Origin: Clitopilus passeckerianus
Lineage: Eukaryota; Basidiomycota; Agaricomycetes; Agaricales; Entolomataceae
DNA length: 64,000 bases
Reading direction: 5' to 3'
Assembly (NCBI GenBank): GCA_944990035.1
Contig: CALYLX010000059.1
Location: 62,001-126,000, forward strand
Positions 32,601 through 44,300 of the stretch are shown piece by piece (the stretch's first letter is position 1; each line of letters starts with the position of its first letter). Under the pieces are notes generated by a model. The model made no database searches. It was not told the origin of the DNA and saw only the letters and a list, made by a program, of their open reading frames with translations. The position numbers and the translations under genes are program-made.

Positions 32601-35417
32601 TCAAACATTACGATTTTCTCCCTGATATGCACGCGAAGGGCGCCTTCAAAAATATTTTGGGGGGCCCAAGTCTACGATAAACGCTTTTTGACTCAGTACG
32701 TTCCTTACAAGGTAGTATGGTACATGGATCGGAGAAGACAATACTAGGTTGGAGTCCAAGACGTTCCGTAACAGCATTATCACCAGCCCGCCACTCGGAC
32801 CGGTCTCTTAAGACCTCCCCAGCCCACTCATAGCCTAAGCCCGAGAATATTTCACGGAAAACCTCCCTCACAACTTCATCCAGACCCCCTTGACTTCGCC
32901 TCCCATCCATGAGCATAAACGTCTCCATGGCTCCGAGCACAAGCGCAGGTGGGATACGAACGACAGGAAAAAGATAAGTGATGCGTCAGGGCAAGGCTGG
33001 ATACTGGGAACGAGGACATCGAGGGTGGATAGGTACAAGGCGCCAAGAACCTGGGGAGTGGGTGAAAGCCACCAATGTCGAAATCCTGGGTGAGAGGGAC
33101 GATTGTAGGTGCAGATCCAAATTAAGCACTCCAACGACCAATGCTCGAAAACCAAGCTCTAGAGGCCAAGGAGCAGGAAAGTCGAGTTCGTATCCTGCTG
33201 CTACGGCACTGGGGAGGAAGGGCGTGGGTATCACGGGATGCCTGACTGGGGGTGACCTGAGCTCGAATCTCCTCGCCGAAGTTGGTCGCTAGTGGGTGAC
33301 CCAGGAATCGGCCTGGATTTGGGTGGTGAAAGACCCTTGTTAAAGGTTCATTGGGACTCGGGAGTTCCGCAGAGGAATACCGGAGGACACGCCGATATAG
33401 ACTTGAGGACCAGTTTCTGTAGTCCATCACATCCCAATGGCCCTATGCCTGACACTCAGGATCTCGCCCTCTCAACCTATCCTCCCTGCATACGCCCACC
33501 ACTCGCTTCCCTACGACCTTCCCAGCCACCTCCCAAATTCTGAATACACCCGTACCCGCTCAGACGAGGTCCTTGAATCTGACGAAGCACGATTTACAAA
33601 TTCCAAATTTCGTGTCATAGGAATGACAGCACAGCCACACAGTGACATGGAGGACGAGAATGTCGCAAGGTGAACTGGGAGAATGTATGTATTCTCATTG
33701 GTAGGTGCATAACCAAAGGGAGGACCTGCGCTCGAACCCCCAATCATCCGCCCTGTTGTGGTTGAGTCGTTGTCGTCGGTGGTGGTGGTGGTCTCCCATG
33801 AACGGCGGTACTCGGCGGATACGCATGGGATGGGATGGGTATCGTTAGTGAATACACTCTTCCTTGCCGAAGGTGGCCAGAACCCCCGTAGTTCTGGGCC
33901 GAAACCCCCCCGATATTCGTAGACCTAGGTGCGACGCGCTTGAAGCTTGAGGCCCAGGATTCCTCATCGGCGGCGTCCTACCCAGCACAACCAAACCCAA
34001 CTAATCCTCGCCAGCACCTCAGCACCTCACCAAACCCTCCCCTCCCCATTCCTTCCCTCCCCTCCCTCGTTCCTCCAATCTCACATCTCCTCTCCCAACC
34101 GCGTGTCGTGTCCAGCCATTCTGCTCCGAGATGTCGGCACGGCAGAAGTAGCACCGTCATGAGAGCTTCACGCCGTCCAGCGGGGCGGTTCCTGGAGGAG
34201 GTTCCGTGTTGACCTGGTTTGAGTTTGGGTTCGCCGAGCGGAACTTGCGGGTGCGCCAAGAATCGCAATCAGAGCTGGACGGGGACGGGGGACAATACGC
34301 TTCGGAAAGACGAGCTCTCGGTTTGGGTGGGCCTCGTCTTGGTGATATGAACTAATGACGGCGAATTCGCAGATGCGGTGGTTGAGGCTTGAGGCCGAGC
34401 CGGGGTGACCATGGATATTCCTGGGTAGTCGATATGTCAATGCCGGGAAGCAAGCTCGAGCCAATGTCGACGTCAAAGGACTCAATGGGTGTGTGAGTTC
34501 AGGGGATGTCCACCTTGGTCTGGGGTAAGACGACTTAAGGAGCAAGCAAAGCTCGAGCTCAACTTCTAGCCGTCAAAACTGACGCTACTGGTCTTGTGGG
34601 TACTGCCACGAGTGTATGCGCGATCATGCTTGGTTGGTTAGGTAGGGTAGGGACCTGATGAACCAGGAAGCGAGGACCTATGCCACAATCTTGTGCCGAT
34701 ACATGTGGCCTCCCAACGCTCGGCCAGCACATGCTCGCAGCGTCAACGAGCTTCCACCCATACGCTCCGCCCGCCGCTCGTATTGATATCCACCCAGCTT
34801 GCTCTGTGAAGGGTATACGAGCAGGAAAAACGGTAGGTGTTGGTGTCAATAATCATAGGGATGGTAGCTGATGCTGACACTTGATGGAGAGGAATTAAAC
34901 GATACCAAGGGTGTGGGCAAGAGGTCGAATGGGGCCATATCAGCGTACAGGAAGCTTGACTATGTAATGAAGCGAGGGCGGTGTGTAACGAAGTCTTCAG
35001 AGCGAAGGATAATCGATACGCTTAGGAGCAAGACGCTCGACTCGGCGTGGCATTCTATGAGGGAAGGGATGCCGGGAGAGGAACCTCTCCAATGCTTCGA
35101 TGATGGGCGGCCAGACAGCCTAGGGCAGCACGAACTAGGCTCGGATTGCGTCTTCAGTGTGAAGGGCAGGAAGCCCAGAGAAGATGATTGAAAAGCCGAC
35201 GGGTCAGTTTGGTGGCATGGACAACGGCCTAGTTGCTGCGCCGAGGGCCTTTGGAAAACTTGAGTTTGAGTCCTTGAAGTGAACAATTATTGAGCATCGT
35301 TGCAAGGAAGAGTCTCGGAGGGCGGAGAGTAGACGTATGTATTCCAACTGGGCAAAAAAGGTTGGGGCTTGCCGAAATGATTGGTTCCTGAAACCACGTG
35401 ATCGAACGCGTCGCGTC
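32600..35417. repeat. Degenerate dispersed repeat block D
   Basis: Left part matches block E (32680-32975). The middle holds the modules GGGAGTTCCGCAGAGGAATAC + CCGATATAGACTTGAGG (33357-33400), TTCCAAATTTCGTG + ACAGCACAGCCACACAG + GACATGGAGGACGAGAA (33600-33665), and GCTCGAGCTCAACTTC (34550). The right part matches block E again (34965-35330). Terminal box at 35395. Plus-strand frames such as 33940-34212 are Pro/Ser-rich and not conserved. Confidence 0.6.
35395..35417 (+). promoter_or_regulatory. Recurrent E-box + ACGCGTCGCGT box, copy 5
   Basis: CACGTGATCGA followed by ACGCGTCGCGTC, preceded by GGTTCCTGAAAC. Marks the right edge of block D; the last copy in the window. Confidence 0.6.
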
Positions 35418-35559
35418 CATAACACATTTCGGCTTGAACGGATCTATTTCCCCGTGGCGTCATGGTCTATGAACACAACGTGTTCAGCCGAAAAGATGTA
35501 TAGACACCCTCATACAGAACATATTCTTCGAGCAAAAATCATATAGGTATTTCCAATCT

Positions 35560-36450
35560 CATACATATATCATATTTTCCAAAATTTCGACATCTTCAAA
35601 TACGCAACAAGCCGAACGCCGAGCGCTGCTGCCGTGAATCCGCCCATGGATATACATACGTAGTAGGAAAGAATGAACGGCGGATATTTCAAGAAGTTCA
35701 AACCCCTTCGAGGCAATTTACGCAGCTTAAGCCCACACTCCCAATAGCCAGGTTCCCCGAAATATCAAATAACCTCACGAGAGATTACTACGCCCACCCA
35801 TCTGGCTCCCTAGCATATAGCGCGACTATGATGATGATTAATGAGATTGCACCGTGACATTTCACAGCTCTCTACTGCGCCGCGTATTTGGGGATGGTTC
35901 TAGGAGATAGCAGATATGATGGCCAACGAGATGGGTGTACTTGTAGTATGACATCTCGCAGATCCGAGCTGTGCGGCGCATTTTCGGGTCCAAGGAGATA
36001 CTAGAACACACGATGGTGATATGAGATGGTATAAACGTACATATTTCGGACCGGCCATGGACCTACGTAGGTAGGAAAGTCTGATGAGAAACAGAACGAC
36101 CCCAACCAGCTCCCGGGACCGCATGCTTCAAAGTAGAAATCACTTAGCGACGACATAGCAAAACCCTACTACCCTCCCAGCAACAGAGGTTTTCGATTTT
36201 CAAAACCATTATAAATCCAAGCGTTTCCTATACCTGTCCACACATCCGATTCTCCTTCCCAGAACAGCTAGTGCGCTGCGCCGTAATCCATATGATGACA
36301 TCTAGGCCCTCTAGAACAAGACAGTCCAAATCGTGTACTGCTACCATGGTGTTTCGCAGCCCCATGCTGTGCCATTTAAACCTTAGGGGTTCTAGGAGAT
36401 AGCGGATAGTATGACGGCGGATGAGGCGTTAGAATGCAATGGCAGGTGTC
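35560..36450. repeat. Repeat-rich intergenic stretch
   Basis: TTCTAGGAGATAGC followed by GGATA/AGATATGATGGC occurs at 35898 and 36389, and the segment 36255-36340 (CTTCCCAGAACAGCTAGTGCGC, CTAGAACAAGA) matches the left edge of block B at 14625-14720. No gene seen. Confidence 0.4.
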
Positions 36451-36652
36451 AGTAGGTGTCAAAGGCCACGATTGGGGGCTCATCCTTGCTACATACTTCG
36501 CCGACAGGAGGATGGGAGAATGAAGCAGGCGAGTTTGGATTTAGAGCCCTTTTTTTACCGTCAATGAGCTACAGGTTTATAGAGATGTACAGACACAAGT
36601 TTGAATACGATAGGACGTTTCTTTACCAATACATTTACGCAAATCAAAGCAA

Positions 36653-37353
36653 TCAAACCCTGGACGCGACGAAGGCTGCCGCAGCGGGTGTATCCTACAT
36701 CAATGTCGTGTCAATTCCATCCTGTGGATCGAATCATTATAAGGGAACCACATACCGAGCCATAGGTAAGATGTGCAGGTCCAACAATAACCCCTCCATC
36801 GCAAATATTATCCCCAAAGTTACAAAACGTCTTGGACACGATCGGACTGGGGAACGCCTGTCCTCTCTTCGGATCTCCAAATACGACGGCTCCAAGAACA
36901 CGAGATCGGGCAGAGGAGGAGAGTTTCCCAGCTGCGAGGTGCGCAACTTGAGCACCTTGGCTAAATAACAACCGCCTCGTATCAGCTTCGAAACTACATA
37001 ACCAAATATGATACACACCTATACCCCGAGATAAAGATCTTCGTATTCGGACACGAACTGGCCTTAGCAGTAACGTAATTGGCCATCGTGGTCGCACCTC
37101 CCTGGTCGCCTCCAGCAAGATAACCGGCAATAGTAGCAGGGTACGGAACACCCACTAACTCGACACGACGGCCGACCAGGGCAGTGTTGAGCGCTGTTGC
37201 GAAAGGAGGGCCAACGACGGTGCCGAGGGTGCCTGGCTCGGTCGTTCCGCGGGCAAAGTAGACTGTTACATCTGCGCAGGATTGGCGTTCTGTGAGGGGA
37301 GAGGCGAGGGTTGTGCTGAGAGCGAGGAAGAGGGGAAGGAGCTGATATAACAT
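36653..37353 (-). CDS. Secreted cutinase-family esterase (CE5)
   Basis: Alpha/beta-hydrolase that cleaves cutin or other plant-surface esters outside the cell. Exons 37353-37019, 36960-36756 and 36694-36653 join to 193 residues, the normal size for cutinases. Residues 1-18 are a signal peptide (MLYQLLPLFLALSTTLAS). Then follow CADVTVYFARGTTEPGTLG (oxyanion region), the nucleophile motif GYSQGAQVAH created exactly by splicing intron 1, GAVVFGDPKRG, the Asp region NICDGG and the His motif PAHLTYG, so the Ser-Asp-His triad is complete. Conserved Cys are present (CADV, SCPNT, FCNFG, ICDGG). A TATAAAGG lies about 90 bp upstream. Confidence 0.85.
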
Positions 37354-37440
37354 TGTCTTTCGGTAGAGGCTTAAGGGGAACCGGGAACTTGAAGCCTTGA
37401 ATCAGGATTCTGAGGTTTCTGGATGTCAGATTCAGTCACC

Positions 37441-37447
37441 TTTATAA
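37441..37447 (-). promoter_or_regulatory. TATA box of cutinase gene
   Basis: GGTTATAAAGG on the minus strand, about 90 bp before the ATG at 37353. Confidence 0.5.
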
Positions 37448-38920
37448 CCAGTCCTCGACTTAGGGCAACGTCGAGATGCATTTGACCGACATAACTTCGA
37501 GAAGTGCAAACGCTTCCAGCGTTGTTGAGGCCAAGCCAGACAATGACCATCCAACCTGACCACCTGAGCGTCGGGAGTTATCAACCTCAATGCTGAATAC
37601 ACCCGAATCTATTCAAACCTCTCTTCGTAACCAGCCAAGACAACGAGAAATACCACCCGAGTTGAGAGTATAGCAGCCGGCTCGAGGACAAGACATAGAT
37701 AATTACTCTGTTACTTAGAATGATCGGCCCAGCGTTATTTGACTGCCTCGAGCGCGTGGAGAGGTGATCGTTCAAGGTCAGATGAGCCAGTCAGGATCAG
37801 GGGCAGAAGTTCCCGTGGTCAAACGGTTGAAGAGTCGGGTATCTCAAAGACCGGTATTGTATATTCTCATGCTTGGGGCAGGTTGGAACCCAAGTACAGG
37901 TGGTAAGTCACGAGGCCTTGAGGGCGTATAGTTTGGCTATCTGACCAGAACCCACAGAGAGGCCTGAGCTTCGTGGTGACTGCAAGAAACTTCGAAATTG
38001 CTGCATGCCTGAATTGGCCGTGATTACATCAATGGTCTGGTCTGGGCCTTAAGCCGATTCCTCTGACTCTTGCATTCTGCGATTAGTCTGCGGTTGGGTG
38101 ACCTCCCTCGACCTGTGTAAATGCTCGACGCAGTTTCCATGAATACGAAGGGCGACCTCGATATGAGTGTATCACCGTTCACACCCATTCACTGCCCTAT
38201 ATCAAATAGCTCCACTTCGATCATGGCAAGGCGGTTATGTTTTGACCAGGTTTTGACTTTACTGTTACAGACACCACGATGCCCACCCATAAGTCTTGTA
38301 GAGCACTGCACAAACTGACATTTACGGTTGCCTATTACACGTTACACCATTCCGCCGAGTGGCGTGAACGATGGTACAATGTACTGGCTCGGCCTTGAGC
38401 GCGCCGTTCACCTCCGATTTCAAAGTTTCAGCCTATACGAGCCGTGGAGAGCTCTTTTCCCTGAATGGTAAAGTGCGACGTAGAGAATTAAGCACCACAG
38501 ACTACATCGGCGCTTGTGCGATACCGGCAGGATGTTTCTCAGTGACATATGGTAGATCAAATCTTATCACCTTGAATGAATGATGTGCGGAAAGGAGAAG
38601 CTTCCAAGCCCTTGTTCAACGCCCACTGGAAACATTTCGAACAATACCTACCCCTAAACTGATGGTTTAGTACGGGACATTTTACAAGGCTTGTGGGCAA
38701 CACAATAGCTTAGAGGACCTACAAGGACCCACAGAGCTTCGTCTGCAGTCTTTGAATCCTTGTCGACTTTTGTTTATGTAACCATCCGCATGATCTATAG
38801 TAACCGAGAGAGATTTCATCAATGGGGCTGCTCGTCGTTTCCAAACACTGTGCTACCATCTGCATAAATGAAACGGATCCGGCAACATCGCCCTGGCGTA
38901 TTAGACGCCGCCAAGGCTAA
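37448..38920. other. Intergenic between divergent cutinase and DUF2235 genes
   Basis: About 1.5 kb holding the promoters of two divergent genes. Short frames (37587-37775, 38121-38318, 38371-38583) are not supported. No repeat module seen. Confidence 0.4.
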
Positions 38921-38926
38921 TATAAG
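38921..38926 (+). promoter_or_regulatory. TATA box of DUF2235 gene
   Basis: CTAATATAAGC; TATAAG lies 63 bp before the ATG at 38984. Confidence 0.45.
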
Positions 38927-38983
38927 CTGGCGGCCACGATATTCAGGGCGCTCCTCACTTTTCCTTCCTCGTCCTCCTCGATA

Positions 38984-41141
38984 ATGGCCGCTGTCGACGT
39001 GGTGCCCAAGCATGGCCAGGAGACGACCGCTGTCTCCTTCAGCGATACCCTTATCCCGGTTAGAGAGAACCGCAGGCCAGCACTGGCCTCAGCTCTTACG
39101 GGAACGACTTTCACGAACGAAGGCTCTGGATCCGATGGCAAGCCCAGTACAGAGCAACGACGAGACTACGCAGGCCCGGTCCCTGCTATCATCCCGGAAA
39201 CTCACAAGGGCAGAACCCTCGTTCTCTGCTTTGATGGAACCGGAGACCAGTTTGACGAAGATAACTCGAATGTGGTGCATTTGATGGCGTTGCTGGCGAA
39301 GGGAGATCGTACGAAGCAGATGGTTTATTACCAGGTAAGAGAGGCACATCCTTACGAGGCAATCGTCATTCCTGACTCTATTTCGTAGGCGGGTATTGGT
39401 ACGTATACCTCTGAGAAGGATGTTAGTCCAATCAAGGCAGCCGTTCAGAAGGTCTGCTCCGATCATTTACACTGCCTCTTTATACTCACCGATTCTCTAG
39501 ACGCTGGACGAAATGGTAGCCTGGAACCTTGACGAACATGTTATGGGTAAGAGACTACGTCTCTCACCAAAGCTATCCGCTGACGACATAACAGACGGCT
39601 ACGAATTCCTCATGCAGAATTGTGAGCAGCGCTGACTTGCTGACGTTCCCTCAACCATAGCTGATATATTTGGGATAGATCTCGAGGGAGACAGGATCTG
39701 CATATTTGGTGAGCTTAATGTATCTTCTAAATCACTCTCGGTCTAACATCTCGTTCCAGGTTTCTCAAGAGGAGCTCATACGGCAAGAAGGTGAGCTGAC
39801 TTGGCTCCAGTGTCTGGATTCGTTCGGGCTAACAAATCCCCAGTCTCGCAGGAATGCTTCAAAAAGTGGGCCTCCTTGGGGCAGATAACTGGCAACAAGT
39901 TCCGTTTGCGTACAAGATGTATACCCGTACGGATCCAGAAGGATTTGTCCTATCCGCATCGTTCAAGAGGACTTTTTCCATTGACGTTGATATCGAATTC
40001 CTCGGCGTCTGGTGAGTACCGTGCGAGCTCGCGAACCAGGACGAGCTAATAATACTTTCCTCCAGGGATACCGTATCCTCCGTTGGTCTCATCCCAAAGA
40101 CCCTCCCATTCACCTTCTCAAACAACATCGTCCGTACATTCCGCCATGCCTTAGCGTTAGATGAACACAGAACCAAGTTCAACTACGAGCCTTGGCATCG
40201 TCGTGATGAAAAACATATCGCCCAACAACGAAAGTGCCGAGAATCGATGTCATCACCTAGCCCACTCTTCCGCGACAACCCACCGAAAAGAAGAGAAAGC
40301 ACCAAGTCGTCGTTTTCAGTTGACTCTGAGGACGCTAGGCAGTCTGTCCTGGAAGAGGAGTACTCGGAGCAGGGAGAACATGAAACTGACGTAGAGGAAG
40401 TTTGGTTCGCAGTAAGTACCTACCCTCGATCTAAAAGAACTCTGACTAACCATTCCGACAGGGCTGTCATTGCGGTACGACCTCGCTCTCTCGGTATGCA
40501 ATTATTTTCTAATCCAACCCTCTCTAGATATTGGTGGTGGATCCGTCCAGAATGGAACGCGACACGCCCTAGCAAGAATACCACTCCGGTGGATGGTTCG
40601 GGAGTGCTTCAGGTCGCACAGTGGGATCATGTTCAACTCAAAAGCCCTACGAGAAATTGGCTTGGACCCAACAACCATTTACCCCGATGTCCTGGCCCGA
40701 CCACCTGCGCTCGAACCTAAAGGCATGAACTATGAGGTTTATAGGAAGCCCTCTCTTGGAAAGCGTATCCGAAGCTCTATCCACAATGCCTTCCACTGGG
40801 GCCGGAAACCCCGACCACTCCAACCCGTCACTGGCTTCCTCATCAACGACATGGGTTCTGAGGAACAGGAAGACCTACGTGATGCTTTATGCCCAATATA
40901 CGACCAGCTCCTTATTCATCGCCTGTGGTGGATTTTAGAATGGCTACCAGCCAAATTCAAACTCAAAAGCGTCCTTAAGCCCCCTCGAGGTCGTCCGAGG
41001 GACTTACACCGCGACCAACAATGCAAGGTCAAGATACACCGCACCGTTCGGACCAGAATGCAGGCAGATTCCCCTGTCGATATACGTAAGTCGTATATCC
41101 CTGCCCCGGGATGTCCTGCAAGCGTACTGTGGGTCGAGTAA
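38984..41141 (+). CDS. DUF2235 alpha/beta-hydrolase (Tle1-like lipase fold)
   Basis: Putative cytoplasmic alpha/beta-hydrolase; bacterial relatives with this domain include phospholipases, but the fungal substrate is unknown. Ten exons: 38984-39334, 39389-39451, 39501-39546, 39595-39621, 39679-39708, 39760-39790, 39844-40011, 40066-40411, 40462-40474 and 40528-41141, giving about 562 residues. Domain marks: RTLVLCFDGTGDQF, YYQ-AGIGTY, the nucleophile elbow GFSRGAHTARSLAGML (Ser near 175), FLGVWDTVSSVG, and CHCDIGGGSVQNG, rebuilt only when the 13-nt exon 40462-40474 is included. A polar Ser/Glu-rich insert precedes the last motif. The end ...SVLWVE suits the family. The acceptor before 39679 has an alternative at 39661. 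Confidence 0.8.
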
Positions 41142-41307
41142 ATGTTCGAAGTCGAAGACTCGTTTATCAGTCCCCTCACGCTCTTACTACTTCTCCTATT
41201 CGCGATTTTCTTCGTACGGATTAATGATTACGATTACATCTTCACGTATTAATGTTTACAGTGTCATGTACACGACATAATGTCCTGATTATTGAATGTT
41301 TTCACGA

Positions 41308-44300
41308 TCATTCTTGCTTCTCAAGCGTAAGGCATGCTTCGTCAATGCGAACTGTTACGTCTGGGAGCTTCGTGGGGTCAAACGGAATGCAAAAAATGAT
41401 GGCTTAAACTTACATGGCACAAATCGAACGCTTGAAAGTGATTTCCAGGGATGTCAAGGATGGGTATTGATAACATGGTGAGAGACTCCCAATCAACGAC
41501 GGCGGATCTCGTCTCGGCGCGATCGGCCAACCATGCAGGAACCTTGATGTCTTCGTTGGGACAATATCCATCTTCTGAGCGTAGAAAAACGATGGGAGGA
41601 CATTGGTCATCGGGAACTGTGTATTGGTGCCTTTCCAGCAATCGCGAATGCCGGGACAACTGCTCTTGGAGAGCATCCGAGAATTGTGAATCTCGATATG
41701 GACCTTTCGCGATAGTGGATCGAATGACTTCGTCGGATAGCGCAACTCCCCCCGCTGGTCCAGGTGAGTCGATGAGGAGTATACCAGCGACCTCGACACC
41801 ATTCCTAGCCAGGCGCAAGGCTGTTTCATATGCGACTACGCCACCGAAGGACCATCCTACAGGCGGGCTAGTTAGAATATATCCATCAGAGACGGTTCGT
41901 CAAATCCTACCTCCGACAAGGATGGGTTGCATAGCTCGCTCTGATATCAGCGTTGCATAAGACTCGGCCATTTCCAATAAACTGGATGGCGCATCCACCG
42001 TCCTCGTGAGACTCGCGCCAATGCCCCATACCTCTCGATCTAAGGAGTCCAGAAGGCTGTAGTGCGTCGCCATTCCCGAGCCGTCATGTATTAGGAAGAG
42101 AGGTGTTCTGTTGTTGGAGCTGGTTTGTAGCAATGTTATGGGAGGTTCTCGGGACCTGCGGTCCCCGTAACGACGTAGCTTCATGTCAAGTTCCAACAGG
42201 GAGCTCGGCGAGAGACTACCCGTCCCTGGAAGAACGTAAGACTCCAGATGCTTGTATAGTTGCTCTATCGTCTTGCACTTGACAAATAAATTACCGTGCA
42301 GGGCCACCTCGAAGCTGACTTGAATAGACTGAATCGCCTCGATTGACGAGAGCGAATCCAGGCCGTACCTCACGAGATCAACATCGTCTTCCAGATCGTC
42401 AACCCTGACCTCAAGTACAGAGGCAAGTATTCTTCGAAGAGTCTCTTTCATGCCAGCCTCAGCCGTCAGGACGCTTTCATCCTCAGGTTCCCCACGTGAC
42501 GTCATCAGAGTACTTGGTGAGGATGTTAGGCTACGGTCCCGAATGGAGCGTCCAGGATTTACGTCGAGCTGCAAATACGTGGGTCCTGAGTCATGAGATG
42601 ATGTTGAAACGAGAGATCGTGTCAACGAAAGGCTCGATGATCTACTTCTTGAAGCACTGAGAAGACCGCGTTTGAGCCGGTCGAGCCGGACCTGTCGAAA
42701 CTGCATGTCCTTGATTAGAGCTACCAGCCGTCCCGAATCACTAGAGGCTTCAGCGACGAAAACGTCAATGTGTATGGCGCCGTCGTCTCTAACCCAGAAG
42801 TTATTGCAGAAGATGTCGTACGAGATGCCGACTTCCACAGCCTGAGATATGTATTTGACTGCTCCGATCTCTGCACAGATATATGCGTCATTAGGAGCGC
42901 CGCGCAGGTTGGCTATAAACCCAGCCGTGTGGATCATGACGTCTAAGAACAGCGGGTCGCAGTGAAAACTACCCGGTGATTCAGAGTGCAAGTGTGAAAC
43001 TCGAGCGCAACCTTCAAGGCTACCAGGGTGGACTGTGATGGTCTCTATGAGGCGATACTTCGGGGAATATGTGACCACGCGGGGGAAGATGACCTCGTAC
43101 ACCGTTCGTGGGTAGAACACTTCCATGGCCTGGTCATTCGAAGGGGACACGAGAGAGGAGACCTGTCGTAATATGGAGGGGGTGATCCTATCGAATTTTG
43201 AACGGATACGCGTAGTGGACTGTATTTGATAGTCCCCTTTGGCGTGAACCATACTGTCCGAGCCAGAGGTGACAACAAATGATCCAGAGCCATCTCGAAC
43301 GATGATTTTGGTTGTCACCATCGTCTCTAACTGCTGTTCGTAAACCAAAGGCGTAGGAAATTCTACATGCCTGAGGACAATGGTAGAGTCGTCGAGGCAG
43401 ATGGAAGAGTAAAGACAGGCGTGGTTAACGGCTCCAAAAACTTGCTCCAGATAGACCGAAGCAGGGCAGAGTGGAACACCTCCCACACAGTGTCCAATGA
43501 TGAACTCTCCGAGTCGATTTATCGGGGTCTGGAAAACAGCCACAAAACCGTTGCCTTCGTACGGATATTCGGTCCATGTGTGTAGCATGGGATGGTCTGG
43601 TACGTAAACTGGTGGATACGGCTTGGGCCCTGGTGCCCAGCATCGTTCCGTATATGGGATCCAAAAACGGGATTTGGAGAATGGATAGCCTGGAAGGTTT
43701 ATGCACGACGGTGCAGAAATATGGTCAAAGACCTTCCGCCAGTCAATCTGGAAGCCCGAATTATAGAGACGAGCTAATGATGTCGTCAGCGTCTCCCATG
43801 GTTCCTCTGATTTCCGAAGAGAGGATAAGAATAGATCGTCTGGGGAGATATCTTCATGCGACCTAATCAAGCGATTCGTCTGAGGATGAGAGCCGATGTC
43901 GACCCAGGTATGGATTGAGTCGAGCATTGGGTGGGTAAGGATATCCTTCAAACCCTCATCGAAGCGGACTGGCTCCATGCAGTGACGGGCAAAATAGCCA
44001 GAGTTGAAGAAGTCGCCCCCGGCTGGAACAACTAGACCGGAAACGTTGGATACTATGGGTATGGTAGGTCGATGCAGGCGTATAGTTTGGGCAAACTCGT
44101 CGAGTCTGGAGAAGATGGGTTCCATAGTATTACTGTGATAGCCGAACGGTACATCCAGCAAGACGCTGCGAAAGCATGCTTGCCCATCCAAATGGGCCTT
44201 CAAAGCCCGCAGCTGCGCTAGTGTACCAGAAAGAGTGTAGCTGTTTGAACCGTTTTCACAGGAAATCGTCACCGAATGAAACGTGCTTGAAGAGTGAAGA

